A stretch of DNA of 64,000 nt from Heracleum sosnowskyi (lineage: Eukaryota > Streptophyta > Magnoliopsida > Apiales > Apiaceae), in NCBI GenBank assembly GCA_030848705.1, contig CM061243.1, forward strand, positions 113,422,674 through 113,486,673. The letters are read 5' to 3'. Under the pieces are notes generated by a model, which was given only the letters and a program-made list of their open reading frames with translations, did no database searches and was not told the DNA's origin. Positions 22,181 through 32,974 of the stretch are shown piece after piece (the first letter of the stretch is position 1; each line of letters starts with the position of its first letter). Position numbers and translations under genes: made by a program.

Positions 22181-25100
22181 CTAGTCAAAACCAGAGACCA
22201 TTCCAAGTTCATTTACCAGTCTTGTAAAGGTAGCTTCACTCAAAGGTTTGGTGAAGATATCTGCAAGCTGTTGGTCTGTAGACACAAAATGAAGCTCAAT
22301 ATCTCCTTCTTCCACATGTTCCCTGATAAAATGATACCTTATGCTGATGTGCTTGGTCATGGAGTGCTGTACTGGATTACCTGTCATAGCAATAGCACTT
22401 TGATTATCACAAAAAATAGGTATTTTAGAGTACCTTAATCCATAGTCCAGCAATTGATTCTTCATCCATAAAATCTGTGCACAACAGCTACCAGCAGCTA
22501 TATACTCTGCTTCTGCTGTGGATGTAGAAATTGATTTCTGTTTCTTGCTGTACCAAGAAACTAATCTGTCACCTAGAAATTGACAGCTTCCACTTGTGTT
22601 TTTTCTGTCTTTCTTACAGCCTGCAAAATCTGCATCAGAGTAACCAATTAATTTAAACTCTGATTCTCTAGGGTACCACAAACCAAGGGTTATGGTTCCT
22701 TTGAGATATTTGAAAATACTCTTCACAGCTGTTAGATGTGGCTCTCTGGGGTTTGCTTGAAATCTTGCACAAAGACATGTTGCATACATGATATCTGGTC
22801 TGCTTGCAGTAAGATAAAGAAGAGACCCTATCATGCCTCTGTAGTTTGTCATATCTACTGAAGCTCCTGTATCTTTGTCTAACTTTGTTGCAGTAGCCAT
22901 GGGAGTTGTGGCAGATGAACTATCAAGCATACCAAATTTCTTGAGAAGATTTCTGGTATATTTTGCTTGATTGATAAAAATCCCATCATCTGTTTGCTTT
23001 ACTTGCAAGCCTAGAAAAAAACTAAGCTCTCCCATCATGCTTATTTGGTATCTTGACTGCATAAGCTTGGCAAATTTCTTACAGAGTTTGTCATTAGTAG
23101 ACCCAAAAATTATGTCATCCACATAGATTTGAACTAACAACAAATCATCACCAGAATTAAAATAGAACAAGGTTGTGTCAATTGTACCTCTAGTGAACCC
23201 ACTTTCTAAAAGAAATTGAGCCAGAGTTTCATACCATGCTCTAGGTGCCTGCTTTAGTCCATATAATGCCTTGTCAAACCTGTAGACATAATCTGGATGT
23301 TTGGGATCTACAAACCCTGGTGGTTGTTCAACAAACACTTCTTCTTCAAGTTTCCCATTGAGAAAAGCACTTTTCACATCCATCTGAAAGACTTTAAACT
23401 TCTTGTGAGCAGCATAGGCCAGAAAAATCCTTATTGCCTCCAATCTTGCAACTGGAGCAAAGGTTTCATCATAGTCAATTCCTTCCTGCTGTGAATAGCC
23501 TTTAGCCACAAGTCTAGCCTTATTCCTTGTAATCACTCCATCACTATCTGTTTTGTTTCTGAAAACCCACTTTGTACCAACAATAGATCTGTTCTTTGGT
23601 CTTGGTACAAGTGTCCAGACTTCATTCCTCTCAAATTCATTTAACTCCTCTTGCATTGCTGTTATCCAGTTAGCATCTTGAAGAGCTTCTTCCACTTTCT
23701 TGGGCTCTGTTTGAGATAAGAATGCATGAAACAGACATTCATTATTTGTAGCACTTCTAGTTCTTACACTAGCTTCTGGATTTCCAATTATCAAGTCATG
23801 TGTATGGGCTTGTGTCCACCTTCTTGCTGTAGGTAATTGGCTTCTATTATCATGATTAGATCCTCCCCCTTGATCCATGCTTTCCTGATTTTCTTCTTGA
23901 CCATTTGCATTCTCTGAGGCTCCCCCTGAATTGGACTGTTCAGTATTTGAACTTTCAGAGTTTAACTCAGAGTTTCTGTTTGATTCTTCAGCTGACTCAC
24001 TTTCAGAATTTGAGTCATTATTTTGAGATGTTTCTGAAGTATCTTCACGCTCCCCCTCAACTGGTTCTCTATTTTGTTCTGTCAAAGAAACTTCCTCAGT
24101 GTTTACCAGTAGAGGTTCAGAGTATGCTTCATCAGAGTTTGTTGGATTTGATTCATCAGAGTTTACGTTATCAGAGTTTAGATCTTCATTTTCAAAGCGA
24201 AGTTGATCATGATATTCTTCATCTTCTATTCCAGTTATTTTCTTGTCATCAAATGACACATGTATAGATTCGATGATTACTTTAGTTCTCAGAGTGTAGA
24301 CTCTGAATGCTTTAGTTGACAGTGGGTATCCAACAAAAATTCCTTCATCAGCTTTTAAGTCAAACTTGGTCAACTGTTCAGGATGAGTTTTCAACACAAA
24401 GCACTTGCATCCAAAAATATGAAAATACTTCAAATTTGGCTTCTTATTTTTCACCATCTCATATGGTGTTTTCCCATGCTTGTTGATCAGTGTAGCATTT
24501 TGAGTAAAACAAGCAGTTTGAACAGCTTCTGCCCAGAAATAAGTTGGCAATTTTGCTTCATCAAGCATTGTTCTGGCAGCTTCGATTAGAGTTATGTTCT
24601 TTCTTTCAACTACACCATTTTGCTGTGGAGTTCCAGGTGCAGAAAATTCTTGCTTCACTCCTCTTTCCTTGCAGAAAGCTTCCATTTCAGAATTTCTGAA
24701 TTCAGTACCATTATCACTCCTTAGAATTTTCACTTTGTACTGTGATCCTTTGTCCAATAGCTTCACATGATCCATCAAAGTTAAGGCAGTTTCATCCTTC
24801 TTTGCTAAGAAGTACACCCAGGTGTATCTGGTGTATTCATCAACAATTACCAAAGCATATTTCTTTCTGCCCATTGACATTACATTCACTGGACCAAAAA
24901 GATCAACATGTAAAAGATGATAAGGTTCCACAACTGAAGATTCAGATTTACTCTTGAAAGATGACTTCCTTTGCTTGGCCTTTTGACAAGAATCACACAG
25001 ACCATCTAAGCTGAGTATTGACTTTGGAAGTCCCCTTACAAGATCTTTTCGAATCAGCTCATTGATGTTGTTCAAGTTTAGGTGAGAGAGCTTCTTATGC

Positions 25101-25522
25101 CATTTCCAACTCTCTTCATTTGACATTTTTGCAGACAGACACACAGCTTTTCCTTCAGAGTTTGTTATCAAACTTGCTTCATAAATGTTATTGCGCCTGT
25201 GTCCAACTAGAACAACTTTTCCGGTAGATTTACTGATAACCTCACAGTGTTCAGTATGAAAATCTACATGGTATCCTCTGTCACAGATTTGACTCACAGA
25301 AAGCAGATCATGCTTGAGTCCTGAGACTAGAGCTACATTTGTGATGATGACACTTCCAAGATTGATATTGCCATATCCCAGAGTACGTCCTATGTTGCCA
25401 TCTCCATAGGAAACTTTTGGGCCAGTTTTTTCCTCAAAATCTGATAGCAGGGCTTTATTTCCAGTCATGTGTCCTGAGCATCCACTGTCCAAGATAAGAG
25501 TGCTCTCTTTTATGCCCTGCAA
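22181..25522 (-). CDS. Copia pol polyprotein of element 1 (protease-integrase-RT-RNase H)
   Basis: 1113 codons without a break. Protease LDSGCSGHMTG (~11-21). Integrase zinc finger H-H-C-C in WHKKLSHLN...LCDSCQKAK (~137-185), then DDE residues in HVDLFGPV (~209), LRSDNGTEF (~270) and QQNGVVERKN (~304). RT with FAPVARLEAI (~687) and IYVDDIIFG (~802). RNase H with SDADFAGC (~960) and TAEAEYIAA, ending LADIFTKPL. All catalytic signatures look intact, so this pol could act in trans. The frame opens after a TTGCAG acceptor-like motif directly following the gag stop, as in element 3. Start codon uncertain. Confidence 0.93.
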   Translation of the reverse strand: MQGIKESTLILDSGCSGHMTGNKALLSDFEEKTGPKVSYGDGNIGRTLGYGNINLGSVIITNVALVSGLKHDLLSVSQICDRGYHVDFHTEHCEVISKSTGKVVLVGHRRNNIYEASLITNSEGKAVCLSAKMSNEESWKWHKKLSHLNLNNINELIRKDLVRGLPKSILSLDGLCDSCQKAKQRKSSFKSKSESSVVEPYHLLHVDLFGPVNVMSMGRKKYALVIVDEYTRYTWVYFLAKKDETALTLMDHVKLLDKGSQYKVKILRSDNGTEFRNSEMEAFCKERGVKQEFSAPGTPQQNGVVERKNITLIEAARTMLDEAKLPTYFWAEAVQTACFTQNATLINKHGKTPYEMVKNKKPNLKYFHIFGCKCFVLKTHPEQLTKFDLKADEGIFVGYPLSTKAFRVYTLRTKVIIESIHVSFDDKKITGIEDEEYHDQLRFENEDLNSDNVNSDESNPTNSDEAYSEPLLVNTEEVSLTEQNREPVEGEREDTSETSQNNDSNSESESAEESNRNSELNSESSNTEQSNSGGASENANGQEENQESMDQGGGSNHDNRSQLPTARRWTQAHTHDLIIGNPEASVRTRSATNNECLFHAFLSQTEPKKVEEALQDANWITAMQEELNEFERNEVWTLVPRPKNRSIVGTKWVFRNKTDSDGVITRNKARLVAKGYSQQEGIDYDETFAPVARLEAIRIFLAYAAHKKFKVFQMDVKSAFLNGKLEEEVFVEQPPGFVDPKHPDYVYRFDKALYGLKQAPRAWYETLAQFLLESGFTRGTIDTTLFYFNSGDDLLLVQIYVDDIIFGSTNDKLCKKFAKLMQSRYQISMMGELSFFLGLQVKQTDDGIFINQAKYTRNLLKKFGMLDSSSATTPMATATKLDKDTGASVDMTNYRGMIGSLLYLTASRPDIMYATCLCARFQANPREPHLTAVKSIFKYLKGTITLGLWYPRESEFKLIGYSDADFAGCKKDRKNTSGSCQFLGDRLVSWYSKKQKSISTSTAEAEYIAAGSCCAQILWMKNQLLDYGLRYSKIPIFCDNQSAIAMTGNPVQHSMTKHISIRYHFIREHVEEGDIELHFVSTDQQLADIFTKPLSEATFTRLVNELGMVSGFD

Positions 25523-25532
25523 TCACAAACAA

Positions 25533-27441
25533 TCACTGAGTGTTAGATTTAAGGATCCAGACTTGCTTGGATCCTTTGGCTTTCTTAACATTGTTAGCTT
25601 TTGCAGCGGAATCACTATCAACAGAGTTTAAAAGTAACATTGTCAGACTTTACACTTGCAGAGTTTGCTCTAACCCATTTCAAGTTGGGTTTTAGCTCAT
25701 TATAGTTGTGATAAATAGCATGATAACTCTTGCAAGTATAAATGGAATGCCAAGTGCTCCCACAGTGTGTGCATAAAGTCTGTGGTCTAACCCTAACATA
25801 ATCATTTTTTACTCCAACCTTGGAGGGTAAAGAATTAATATTTTTGTTCTTCTTGCAAAACCTGGCAAGATGGTTAGTACTACCACAACTATGACATGTT
25901 TTTCTAGGAGTAGCAGAATTAGGCAGATAATCATTTCTTTTATTAATGCCTACTTTTCCATTCCTATTTTTCTTAAACATCTTCTGTTTGTTGACAAACT
26001 TTACTTCTTTGAGCTTATGTTTGAATTGTTTTTATGTCATAGAACCAACATTAACCTGTTTATCACAGATTTTTACTGGTTCTTTAACAGCTTCTAACAC
26101 AATCTGATTTTCTGTTCTTGAACCAACATTAACCTGATTTTCACAAGTTTCAACTGGTTCCATAACAGATTCTTTCACAACTACAGATTTTAGCTTACTG
26201 GTTTCAGAAACAAATTTCACAGGTTTAAGTTGTGGTTTCACTTTAACTTTATCTTTAAACCTAAGTTCATCTTCCTCACAGTAACCTAATCCTACAGTAT
26301 CTGTCTGAAAAACTTGATCTGTGTCTTTTCCAGAATTGGTCCAGGTTTTAATCACTTTCCTCTCTTTTTCCAACTCAGATTCTATTTGCCTATATCTTTT
26401 AAGCAATTCCTGTTCAACATAAACAGCATCATCTCTTTCCTTTTGAACTTGTTGCATGTTAACAAGTCTCTCTTCAAGAAATTTATTCCTCTCTTTAAGA
26501 CCTAGATTCTCAGATTTGATTCTTTCATCCTCTAAAGTCTGATCCATATAACTAACATGTATGCTTTTAAGATAAATTCTTAGTTCAGATATATTATCAG
26601 TATCATAAGCATAAGTTGTTAGGGGTACCTTGTTTTCAGATGACTCAGCTTCATCTTTAACAGTTGCCATGAGAGCATAATTGACTCCCTCATCTGAGTC
26701 TGAAGTGTCTGCCCAGTCCTTGCCTTTAGTGATGAGTGCTTTCTCAGATTTTCCTTTCTTGCACTCTGGAGCATAATGACCCATCTCTTTCCACTTGTAG
26801 CACTGGATCTCAGACTTGTCTTTCTTTCCAGACTTGGTATCTCTTCCATCAGACTTTCTGAAATTTCTCTTATCAGAGTTTGAATCTCTCCTAGAGAATC
26901 TCTTTTCTTTCTTGAAGTTCTTGAATCCCATCTTCTTGAAAGTCTTCACCATCAAAGCAGCCATTTTCATCATCTCTTCTTCATCATCCTCAGAATTAGA
27001 AGCTTCATCATCAGTGTTTGAGTCATCATCAGAGTTTGATGACTCACTGTCAGATTTAATGACTAAAGCCTTTCCCTTGGCTTTCTTTCTTGATGATTCC
27101 TTCTTGACAGGCTTTTCTTCAACTTTAAGAGCAACAGATTTTGTCTTCTTTCCAGATCTTTTGTTTCTTTGTTCTATTTCAAGTTCATGAGTTTTAAGCA
27201 ACCCATAGATTTCATCAAGATCTGTTTCTACAAGATCATAATTGTCTCGTATTGTTGTCGCCTTCAAATCCCATCTTTCAGGTAGGGATAGAAGAAACTT
27301 GAGATTTGATTCTTCAAGTTCATATTCTTTATCAACCAGAGACAGATCATTCAACAGTTTACAAAACCTGTCATATGTCTCAGTCAAAGATTCACCAGAT
27401 CTTGAATCAAAGTGTTCATACTCCTGTGTGAGAATAGTCTT
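25533..27441 (-). pseudogene. gag of element 1, 3' part (broken)
   Basis: Continues the gag begun at 39674. Contains the gag helical domain (ESLTETYDRFCKLLNDLSLV), an acidic Ser-rich linker, a first zinc knuckle CYKWKEMGHYAPEC whose second Cys is Trp, then two further Cys/His motifs (CHSCGSTNHLARFC, CTHCGSTWHSIYTC). Breaks: TAA at 26034-26032 where the element 3 homologue has Gln, and a 1-nt slip in a T run near 25628-25632. Beyond it the frame ends GSKQVWILKSNTQ and TGA (25535-25533). Nucleocapsid and assembly role from family knowledge. Its first codons abut the LTR2 insertion with TSD GTCTT at 27437-27441. Confidence 0.88.
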
Positions 27442-28696
27442 TGTTAGGCTCAAGACATGTCTGAACACCACTATTAACAAGCCTACACTTTGTGACTATG
27501 TCACATTACATGACCTAGTGAGTTCTATCACTGGGATGTAGTATAGGTCTCTAAATGTACTTGTCTTGTTCTCATGAACATTAGCTTGACCATGTATGCT
27601 CAAAGTTATAATGAGCTTAGTAAAGTTTCTTGCATCTAGATTGTAAATCGGCCATTGAATAATTATCCTGGTAGAAGTTCAGAAGTGTTCATGCAGCAGG
27701 ATAGAGATAAATAAGGCTATGAAGAAATAAGTTGCAGAAATTTGTCTAAGGCATTATATAGCAAAGTCAGAAGAAAGCTATGTCGTGAAGTCACCAATAT
27801 CCATGTCGTGAAGTACTATATCGCATAGTCCATTTTGTACTATGTCGAGAAGTCCTCAAGACACATGTCGTGAAGTGTTGAAGTCAGCAAAGTCAAAGAA
27901 GCCTAGATCGTGAAGTCCTCAGAAGCCCTATGTCGCATAGTCTTCAAATGACCTATGTCGTATAGTCTTCAAATGACCTATGTCGCATAGTCTTCAAATG
28001 ACCTATGTCGCAAAGTCTTCAAAGGCTATATCGCGAAGTCCTCACAAGTGAGATCGCGAAGTCAGGAATGAAGTGGAGTTCACGATATCAACACTTAGCC
28101 GTTTACAACAAGACAATTCAAGGTACAGAATCAAGAATCAAAAGAGACAAATACTGAAGCATTTGTTCTGGCAAGGTGGTCCAAAGAACAGATGGCAAAT
28201 CTACAGCTAAACTTGGAGAGAAAGATAAGAGACAAGCAGCTACAGAAACGGGAAAGACTCCGAAAAGCAGGTGGTCCTTCCTGACACAGTTAACGTCTTA
28301 TGGCAGGACAAGTTGGACTTTCAGCAAGGGGTAACTGTGTAAAAATAGGTGTGTGCACTAGTTTGTATAGGGCTTATATATATCATGCACATCCTATTGT
28401 TAGCCGTAAGAGAGATACACATAGTTATTTGCTAAGCTCTTTTCTCTGTAAGCAAGCAAGTTCAAACTGTTCTTGTTTAAAAGCCAGAAATTCTATTGTG
28501 AATTTCTTGGAAAGCTGTAGTATTTAATTTGCTTATACAAAGTAGATTAAAGTGATTGTGTGTGTTATTTACTTTCTGCATATTACATATCATAATCATA
28601 TACAGTCTGTAACTTAGTTTTCAAGAATCGAAAAATATATCAAACTATCCATTCACCCCCCCTCTGTCTAGTTTCTAGTAGTATTCATTTCTAATA
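27442..28696 (+). repeat. LTR2, left copy (1255 bp, no longer joined to a PBS)
   Basis: Starts TGTTAGGCTC and ends CTAATA (a CTAACA end with one change). Flanked by GTCTT at 27437-27441 and 28697-28701. A TATA box (TTATATATATC) lies near 28374-28384 and a C-rich tract (CACCCCCCCTCTG) near the end. U3 holds palindromic CTATGTCGCATAG repeats (27928-28027). It is followed by gag and LTR1 sequence of element 1 instead of PBS and gag of element 2, so structurally it is a solo-like LTR. Confidence 0.9.
27928..28069. repeat. 25-bp repeats with palindromic core in LTR2 U3
   Basis: Four units of CTATGTCGCATAGTCTTCAAATGAC-type sequence at 27928, 27953, 27978 and 28003, followed by looser copies. The core CTATG-TCG-CATAG is a perfect 5-bp inverted repeat around TCG. 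The same array occurs in the right LTR2 at 38472-38613. Confidence 0.85.
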
Positions 28697-29130
28697 GTCT
28701 TCCTGTTCTTCTTTATTGCACTTGTTCCTTGACACCTGACTTCTAAAGCATCCCAAATTTCTTTGGCAGTCTTACAGCCAATGACTCTGTTAGACATGAC
28801 ATTATCTAAGGCACTGTGGAGAAGATGTCTAACTTTTGCATCCTTTGCAATTGATGAGATGTCCTCAGGAGTCATATCTTTCTTTTCCTTTGGAACAGTC
28901 TTTTGTTCTTGACCATCAACAATAGGAGACAGTTTGGTTGGCATATGAGGACCATCATTGATTCTATCAAGGTATTCTGGATCTGTGGCTTCTAGAAACA
29001 TGGTCATCTTTACCTTCCATATTGGATATTCCACAGGTCTGAGAATTGGAACCCTGATTGTCTCATATCGACTTACAGAAGTTGATTGAACCTTTTGAGC
29101 ATTAGAACCTGCCTGGATGTTTTCAGCCAT
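28697..29130 (-). pseudogene. gag of element 1, 5' part (duplicated copy)
   Basis: Starts MAENIQAGSN at 29130 and encodes the first ~145 residues of gag: RVPILRPVEYPIWKVKM (UBN2-like gag start), LLHSALDNVMSNRVIGCKTA and IWDALEVRCQG. Identical to 39241-39674. The frame is cut at the GTCTT target site and runs a few codons into LTR2. Part of the 2.33-kb duplication, so this copy has no pol behind it. Confidence 0.85.
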
Positions 29131-29192
29131 GATTATACTTGTGTTTAGATCGAAAACTGTATATATTTAACAGCCTTGGCTCTGATACCAAT

Positions 29193-29684
29193 TGTTAGGC
29201 CGAATACACAATATATAATCAATATAAGTATGATAATAACAATTGAGAACACTGTTTATGAATCAACAACTGAATTATATAAATAACTCTTCTCTCAGTG
29301 ATGTTAAAGAATCACAGAGAGCTGCTAGGTTACAAGAATTATGTATTCAGTATTCGCATCCCTTTTAGGGTTAACCTATCTGTGTTTATATAATACACAG
29401 TTACATAATCAATCTCTAATTGATATCCTATAAATCAGCTATACAATTTATATCAATCTAGGATTGCTTCTGTCTTCTGTCCCGTTTATTTAGCCATCTC
29501 AATATATTCTGCTTCTTTCCATCTTCATAATATATTGCTTCTAGAATCTTCAATTAAGCACCGACAGCTAAAGTAAACTCTCACCCCGTCAGACTTTAAC
29601 AAACTCTGACTGGCTTCTAGTAAACTCTGATGAGTACCTGTTGCTTAAACACTGATAAACAATCATCATCAATTATATCTAACA
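29193..29684 (-). repeat. 5' LTR of element 1 (duplicated copy) with PBS
   Basis: 492 bp, identical to 39737-40228. PBS (TGGTATCAGAGCC on the minus strand, 29178-29190) lies just inside. TATA-like TTATATAA near 29386-29394. Followed by TSD GATTG (29685-29689) and 86 bp of flank shared with 40234-40319. Confidence 0.92.
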
Positions 29685-29775
29685 GATTGATATACACAAG
29701 TGCTTTAAACAAATGTTTTTAATAACTGTTTTGCAAATCAAACCATACTAAAAGAAAAGATCTCAGAAAAATAAC

Positions 29776-32260
29776 CAATAATCACTATGAAACAGAAGAG
29801 CTCAATATGAAGTTTTTACTAACTCTTCCAGATCACTTGGAACCAAGAATCTCTTCCCTTAAAGAAAGAGATCTAACAAAGATTGGTTTTGATGTGTTGT
29901 ATGGTGTTTTAAAGACATATGAGTTAGAGCTGTTTCAAAAGAGATCTATTCAAGCAAAGCAAGGATTAGTGGCAAATACCTCATGTGCACTTATTGCTGA
30001 CAACCTAAGTCAAAGAATGGACTCTCTTAAAATCAGTCAGGTCAATATTGAGGAACTGGAAGTTGAAGACACTGGTGATGAAACTCAGGTTGTGTATGAT
30101 TTACCTGAAGAGGATGAGTTCTACAGTATAGATGAGCTGGACAAAATGGAAAACAAATCTTTTGCTTATATGGCTAGGAGGTATCCTAACATAAGGTTTA
30201 AAAGAAAGCAGCCATTTAGATCCAAGTTCAATAATGGAAACACTGGTGGATCTAGTGGCTCAAACACCTTCAATAAAGGAAAAGGGATTGCTGGTGCTGC
30301 TAAAGGTGGATACAAGACAGGAAGTGTGGATAGGACCAAAATAAGGTGCTATAATTGCAATGAACTTGGGCATTTTGCCACTGAGTGCAAAAAGCCTAAA
30401 CAAGTCAAGAAGGACAAAGCATACTTAGAGCTTGAAGCTAAGTATGAGGCTCTACTCAAGAAACAACAGGGCAAAGCTTTTATTGCTGAGGGAAAATGCT
30501 GGGATGACTCTGATGAAGAAGAAGAACAAGAGTACTCAAACTATGCCTTGATGGCATTTTCTGATGATGGTGATTCAAGTCAGGAACACACTGAAGACTG
30601 CAAGGTTGGAGTTGGTTTTGACTATGAAAATGACAAGGGAAGGAAGAAGGTCAAGGGCAAAGGAAAGGAAACTTTTATAAACAAAAATGCCCCAACCATA
30701 CTGTCAAGTGTTGAACAGCCCATCTTCAGAAAGAGTGCTGTTGAGTTTGATAAGGAACTACTGATCATCAAGCAACAGCTACTTGAAGAAGATGAGGCTA
30801 CTAAAAACACTTCTTCATTTCCTGAACTTGTCAATCAGAAAGAGACCAAAGACAATCTTGTCAAGAGTCCTAAAGCAAAGAAAGAAGGAGTGGTAATAAG
30901 AAACAAAGCAAGACTGGTTGCCAAAGGATACTGTCAGCAGGAAGGCATTGACTATGATGAGACATTTGCACCTGTAGCTAGACTAGAAGCCATCAGAATC
31001 TTCCTGGCTTTTGCAGCTCACTCAGATTTTAAGGTGTATCAAATGGATGTGAAAAGTGCATTTCTCAATGGTGATCTTGCTGAAGAAGTTTATGTGTCTC
31101 AACCACCTGGCTTTGAAAGTGAAGACTTCCCAAACTTTGTGTATAGACTGCTCAAGGCACTCTATGGACTCAAACAGGCACCAAGAGCCTGGTATGAAAC
31201 TCTATCTCAATTCCTTCTTGAGCATCAATTTACCAGGGGTACAATTGACAAAACCCTATTCTTCAAGAAGCATGGAAATGATATCATTCTTGTTCAAATC
31301 TATGTGGATGATATCATCTTTGGCTCTTCAAATGAAAAACTCTGTGAAAGGTTCTCTAAGTTGATGCAAAGCAAATATGAGATGAGTATGATGGGAGAGT
31401 TAACCTACTTTCTAGGCCTGCAAGTACATCAAAGGGAGGATGGCATCTTTATAAACCAATCTAAGTATGTCAAGGATCTTTTAAAGAAATATGGTTTAGA
31501 AGAGTCATCCCCAACTAAAACTCCTATGTCTACTGCAATCAAGCTGGATGAAGACAAGAAAGGCAAGAGAGTTGATATCAAGGTCTATAGAGGAATGGTT
31601 GGATCCTTACTCTATCTCACAGCTAGCAGGCTAGACATCATGTTTGCCACATGCCTTTGTGCAAGGTTCCAGTCTGATCCCAAGGAATCTCACATGATGG
31701 CTATCAAAAGAATCTTCAAGTATCTGAAGGGGACTCCTAATCTTGGGCTATGGTATCCAAAGGGCATTGGGTTCAACCTGGTTGGTTACACAGATTCTGA
31801 TTATGCTGGATGCAGAATTGACAGGAAGAGCACCTCTGGAAGCTGTCAATTCCTAGGTCAAAGGTTAGTGTCCTGGTTTAGTAAGAAACAACAGTCCACA
31901 GCAACATCCACAGCTGAGGCTGAATACATTGCTGCTGGAAGTTGCTGTGCTCAATTGCTTTGGATTAGAAATCAACTCATGGATTATGGGCTAGTGTTAG
32001 AACACATTCCACTAATGTGTGATAATACTAGTGCAATATCCATAGTTGCCAATCCGGTTAATCACTCTACTACAAAGCACATTGAGATCAGGTACCATTT
32101 CATTAGGGAACATGCTGCAAATGGTACCATAGAAGTCTCTTATGTTCCCACTGAGAAACAATTAGCTGACATATTTACTAAACCTCTGAATGAAGCAGTC
32201 TTCAACAGACTTGTGAGTGAAATTGGAATGCTCAATCCTTCATTTAGTTGCTCTAAGTAA
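29776..32260 (+). CDS. gag-RT-RNase H fused frame of element 2
   Basis: Open from the duplication breakpoint; first Met at 29807 gives 817 residues, but the true gag start is lost. Residues 1-45 are the gag segment MKFLLTLPDHLEPRISSLKE. A zinc knuckle CYNCNELGHFATEC lies at 181-194. A Lys/Glu-rich linker leads directly at ~360 into VIRNKARLVAKGY, mid-way into the RT domain, so protease, integrase and the RT N-terminus are absent. RT keeps YVDD (499-502); RNase H keeps TDSDYAGC and TAEAEYIAAGSCC, ending LADIFTKPL. The usual SRPDI motif reads SRLDI. The open frame suggests the deletion preceded the last mobilisation or was selected; the former is simpler. Confidence 0.88.
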
Positions 32261-32974
32261 GTATGCCAGCAAATAGTTGCAGCAGTAAATTTTCACTGTA
32301 TTTAAATGCTCTATTTGTTTGGAGTGAAAATTAGCTGAGATATGATTTATAAATATTTCAGTATTTTACTGCATATTTTTCAAAATCACATTTGTTGGTA
32401 AAGTTGTGAGCTTTTGAGACATCTCGATATAGATGATTTTCAGAGTTCACGACACAGTTCAAATCAAACAGACTTATATCGCAAACTGTTGAGATTGTGA
32501 GACTTCGCGACATAGTTCATTTCATGAGTTTGCGACATAGTTCATTTTATGACTTCGCGACTTAGAATAACTATATCGACAAGTCTCCACATTTGACAGA
32601 ATTTTGATTTAAATTCATTTTATTTCAAAATTTGATAAAAGTCTGACAATTTGCTTAAAATTCCTCATAGAGAGCTTTAGACAGGGTATCTCCCTATATC
32701 GCAAAGTCTCCCCAATCCCTTCATCCTGAGGACTTTGCGACATAGTTCATTTCTGAGACTATGCGATATACTTTGCAAGACTTTGCGGTACAAGCCATTT
32801 TTTGACTTCGCGACATACAAATAGACTGTACAAATTCATAACTCCATATCGCAGTGTCTCTATCATATAAATACCCTTTTCTAACCGTTCACAACTTTTC
32901 ATCTTGTCTATTGCTCTCAAACTCTCAAACCTAAGCACAAATTCTCTACTCTCTCTGTCACTCTCTCTCTCGAA
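32261..32974 (+). promoter_or_regulatory. Internal promoter-like region before the extra ORF of element 2
   Basis: Non-coding. About 32440-32840 holds many GACTTCGCGACATAG / TATCGCAAAGTC words, the same family as the palindromic repeats of LTR2 and in both orientations. A TATA box TATAAATAC lies at 32866-32874, followed by a C/T-rich leader (CTCTCTCTGTCACTCTCTCT) up to the ATG at 32975. This is the layout of a plant core promoter with pyrimidine patch, and would give a separate mRNA for the downstream ORF. Inferred only. Confidence 0.6.

Noticed and set aside
25618..25640. Programmed frameshift at TTTTAAAC
   Set aside because: The heptamer T TTA AAC is not in the incoming reading frame (TTT AAA CTC is), so -1 slippage would not give the needed frame; a 1-nt deletion in the T run explains it.
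27928..28069. CRISPR-like regular 25-bp repeats
   Set aside because: Tandem without unique spacers, inside an LTR of a plant retrotransposon.
27442..28696. Left LTR2 as a functional 5' LTR of element 2
   Set aside because: No PBS follows it; it is joined to gag and LTR1 of element 1.
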